This document shows, piece after piece, positions 62,301 through 64,000 of a DNA stretch of 64,000 bases (position 1 is its first letter; every line of letters starts with the position of its first letter). Source of the DNA: Streptomyces acidiscabies (GTDB lineage: Bacteria; Actinomycetota; Actinomycetes; Streptomycetales; Streptomycetaceae). The notes beneath the pieces were generated by a model. It ran no database searches. It was not told the origin of the DNA and saw nothing but the letters and a program-made list of their open reading frames with translations. The DNA is taken from the NCBI RefSeq assembly GCF_020010905.1, contig NZ_JAGJBY010000002.1, forward strand, positions 1,364,001 to 1,428,000. Direction: 5' to 3'. The position numbers were made by a program, and so were the translations under genes.

Positions 62301-64000
62301 ACAACCGCAGCGCCCACGGCACGGGGTACGTCCCGTTACCCGCGTCCAGCCGGCTCAGGAACCACAGCCGCTGCTGGGCGTACGACAACGGAATCGGTGC
62401 GTAACCCCTCTCGTACGCGGCGAGTCGAGGGCGACCTTCAGCGCGCGCCTCCTCCGCCCGCAGCCTCTCGGCGAGGGCCGCCGGTGTCGGCGCCTCGAAC
62501 ACCGCCCGCACCGGCAACGCCGTACCGAACGCACCCCGGACCCGGTCCGTGAGCCGCATCGCCAGCAGGGAATCACCGCCGAGGTCGAAGAACCCGTCGT
62601 CCACGCCGACTTGATGCACCGCGACACCGAGCAACTCCGCGAACACCCCGCACAGGATCTCCTCCTGCGGCGTACGCGGCGACCGGCCCGTGTGGCCGCC
62701 TGCCGTCACGGGCTGCGGCAACGCGGCCCGGTCCACCTTGCCGTTCGCGGTCAACGGCAGCCGATCCAGGGGGACTACGGCCACCGGGACCATGTGCTCG
62801 GGCAACGTACGAGCCGCGTACCGACGCAACTCCTCGGCATCCAGGCCCTGTCCGACGACGTACGCGACGAGCCGACCGTCCCGCACGACCGCGACAGCCT
62901 TCTCGACGCCCCTTTGCCGGGTGAACGCGGCCTCCACCTCGCCGAGTTCGATCCGGAACCCGCGCACCTTGACCTGGTCGTCCGCCCGACCCACGTACTC
63001 CAACTCGCCGTTCACCGACCAGCGCGCCAAGTCCCCCGTCCGGTACATCCGTTCACCCGCCCCGCCGAACGGATCGGCCACGAACCGCCCTGCCGTCAGT
63101 CCCGCCCGCCCCACATAGCCCCGCGCGAGCCCGGCCCCGGCGACATACAACTCCCCGGTCACCTCCGGCGGCACGACCCGCAACCCGGCGTCCAGCACAT
63201 ACGCCCGCAGATCGGGAATCACCTCCCCGATCCGCCCCCTGCCGTCCCCGACCACCTCCCCGGTGAGCGGCAGCCCGGTCACATGGACGGTCGTCTCGGT
63301 GATCCCGTACATGTTCACGAGCACCGGCGCGTCCTGCGGATACCGGCCGAACCACTCGGCCACCGCGCCCGGGTCCAACGCCTCCCCACCGAACACGACG
63401 TACCGCAACGCCAACCGCTCCCGCAGCTCCGGCGCCGCCGCATCCGCCCGCAACAGCTCCCCGAACGCCGACGGCGTCTGATTCACCACCGTCACCCGCT
63501 CCCGCACGAGCAGCCGCAGAAATTCCCCCGAGTCCCGGCTCACCTCGAACGGCACCACCACCAACGTCCCGCCATGCAGCAACGCCCCCCACAACTCCCA
63601 CACCGAGAAGTCGAACGCGTACGAGTGGAAGAGCGTCCACACGTCCCCCGGCCCGAAGTCGAACCAGCGACGGGTGGCGGAGAGCAGCCGGACGACGTTG
63701 CTGTGGGGGATCGCGACGCCCTTGGGGCGGCCGGTGGAGCCGGAGGTGTAGATGACGTAGGCGGTGGTGGACGGGTGGCTGAGCCACTGGGCCACCGGAG
63801 GTACGGAGGCCGGCGGGGGAGTGGTCGAGTGGCTGATCCACTGGTCCACAGGCGGCGGGGAGGTGGACGACTGGCTCAGCCACTCATCCACAGGCCACTC
63901 AGCCACCGCCCCAACCCGCACCACCGGCACCTCGCACCCGGCCGGCACCTCCACCCCGTCCCCCGCGACCACCAGCACCGGCCGCGAGTCGGACAGCATG
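59344..64000 (-). CDS. NRPS, C-terminal part: A (threonine) - T - C - T - E
   Basis: The gene runs off the right edge; 1551 residues are visible. The first A domain is cut near its A2 region; A3 is YVIYTSGSTG and the code D-F-W-N-V-G-M-V-H-K indicates threonine. Carrier 1 has Ser477 in GGDSL. A condensation domain (about 545-980) has HHIAVDG at 661-667. It is followed after only about 45 residues by a second carrier (GGDSI, Ser1035), with no adenylation domain between. An epimerisation domain (about 1085-1500) has HHLVVDG at 1212-1218 and VDVEGHGRE. The E domain suits transfer to the next gene's C domain. Carrier 2 must be charged from another protein. Just before A3 there is a repeat-bearing insertion. 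Confidence 0.95.
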   Translation of the reverse strand, partial: MLSDSRPVLVVAGDGVEVPAGCEVPVVRVGAVAEWPVDEWLSQSSTSPPPVDQWISHSTTPPPASVPPVAQWLSHPSTTAYVIYTSGSTGRPKGVAIPHSNVVRLLSATRRWFDFGPGDVWTLFHSYAFDFSVWELWGALLHGGTLVVVPFEVSRDSGEFLRLLVRERVTVVNQTPSAFGELLRADAAAPELRERLALRYVVFGGEALDPGAVAEWFGRYPQDAPVLVNMYGITETTVHVTGLPLTGEVVGDGRGRIGEVIPDLRAYVLDAGLRVVPPEVTGELYVAGAGLARGYVGRAGLTAGRFVADPFGGAGERMYRTGDLARWSVNGELEYVGRADDQVKVRGFRIELGEVEAAFTRQRGVEKAVAVVRDGRLVAYVVGQGLDAEELRRYAARTLPEHMVPVAVVPLDRLPLTANGKVDRAALPQPVTAGGHTGRSPRTPQEEILCGVFAELLGVAVHQVGVDDGFFDLGGDSLLAMRLTDRVRGAFGTALPVRAVFEAPTPAALAERLRAEEARAEGRPRLAAYERGYAPIPLSYAQQRLWFLSRLDAGNGTYPVPWALRLSGPLDREALRAALGDLLARHESLRTLYPDFQGTPYQRIVDTRDLDLTVISTTAEELAARLTGAARQRFDLAAELPIRATLFELDAETHVLSLVAHHIAVDGWSMTPLMRDLETAYVARIAGQEPGFQQLPFQYADFAQWQRETLGEASDAGSLMGRDIAFWRGALAGAPVELALPLDRPRPAEPTGNGDRAGFTIDADLHAGLARLAAASRATLFMVVQTGLAALLTRFGSGTDVTIGTPVAGRPDSRLDGLVGFFVNSLALRTDTSGNPTFRELVGRTREFDLAAYAHQDVPFDVLVDALGTRRTLAHHPVFQVVLAFTGHGEQTSLRLPGIEASREIVETGAARFDLSLYLSERREEDGTPAGIDGIAEYSTDLFDTETGERLARAFVRLLAAVVVDPGVRIGDVDLHGDDVRPVRQVPAPVAPEEEAAPSRSGTPAERVLAGLYRELLKLDEVPLDEDFFALGGDSIAAIRLVSRAAEAGVVITAREVFKHQTVRELAAVARGPVTVRADDGTGLIPLTPIMQWLLERGGPIGRFSQSVLLTVPPEVQLADLTGALQALLDHHDMLRAEFEADGLVVPQAGSVNAADRIVRRDVSGTDDFHSAVAEESERAVALLDPAGGTMLRAVWFDAGPGRDGRLLIVVHHLVVDGVSWRVILPDLKSAWDAVRAGRKPQLPVVGTSFKRWAGILRTQAAARGDEVELWRGTAGTPLGARPVDPDQDTAATTRGTRVALGVEATSRLISGAGVQDVLLAGLASAVGARYGCSEVVVDVEGHGREEVVPAVELSRTVGWFTSLYPVRIGTAGERTRELPDNGLGYGLLRYLNPDTADELAKVPTPAIGFNYLGRFTTPGTESWAFAPESPSLAKGTDPKLAVAHALEINAVVRDSDEGPVLVADWSWPEGMLTEAEVRALAEAWRTEVTSLAVRTDTPALTSPKRPPLASDVPDSPAEPHTSNGPADRDDLDDLALSDDELAELADGLDD
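63769..63905 (-). repeat. Threefold repeat insertion in an NRPS adenylation domain
   Basis: Between the A2 and A3 regions, visible residues about 32-77 hold three copies of a ~16-residue motif with consensus PVxxWLSxSST and Pro-rich spacers (PVDEWLSQSST, PVDQWISHSTT, PVAQWLSHPST). The motif is absent from the other two A domains in the window. Confidence 0.8.

Overview
The window is high-GC DNA typical of a Streptomyces chromosome (third-position G/C bias, many GTG/TTG starts, 4-bp ATGA/GTGA overlaps, twin-arginine and lipoprotein signals). From about 1 to 33,700 the gene order (alpha-glucan phosphorylase, DUF1990, two M4 proteases, ABC exporters, two-component system, L,D-transpeptidases, sulfatase, ScARP-like toxin, EF-hand protein) resembles, from memory and unchecked, the S. 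coelicolor region around SCO5444-SCO5464. I saw no rRNA, tRNA, insertion sequence, phage gene or CRISPR array.

Layout. 1-6,405: the 3' end of glgP, a DUF1990 protein and two tandem secreted thermolysin-type proteases, each followed by a strong hairpin. 6,699-14,344: four ABC exporter half-transporters forming two heterodimers; the second pair is strongly asymmetric. 14,362-18,009: a convergent operon of a drug-type ABC-2 exporter and a NarL-type two-component system. 18,133-20,308: four very small overlapping genes divergent from an HTH-TPR regulator. 20,311-24,685: a Ser/Thr-kinase-like ATP-binding protein, an enoyl-CoA hydratase and two L,D-transpeptidase lipoproteins. 24,876-33,700: glgX, a sulfatase, a polysaccharide deacetylase-like protein, a beta-propeller lipoprotein, a pierisin/ScARP-type ADP-ribosyltransferase, GNAT and MerR genes, and an EF-hand protein. 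33,710-36,565: an orphan ABC ATPase, an F420-type oxidoreductase and two repeat-rich non-coding stretches, one a 64-bp tandem array that switches orientation.

36,566-48,756 is rich in regulatory and STAND NTPases: a LAL regulator with an internal 9-residue repeat, an nSTAND1-WD40 protein with a small partner overlapping it, a convergent membrane WD40 pair, and an NB-ARC-TPR protein. 48,780-50,589 is a glycerophosphotransferase-like gene whose two halves are in different frames, joined by nine copies of an 8-bp repeat. 51,222-64,000 is the 3' part of a non-ribosomal peptide cluster, all on the minus strand and transcribed from the right edge inward: a truncated A-T-C-T-E synthetase, a C-A-T-TE terminating synthetase, MbtH, a type II thioesterase, an SDR, and a stand-alone A-T protein.

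The most notable points are the 8-bp repeat that could switch a gene on and off, the synthetase module that lacks an adenylation domain beside a stand-alone threonine-type A-T protein and an SDR, the phased 64-bp array, and a recurring tendency for short tandem repeats to occur inside linkers of unrelated genes.
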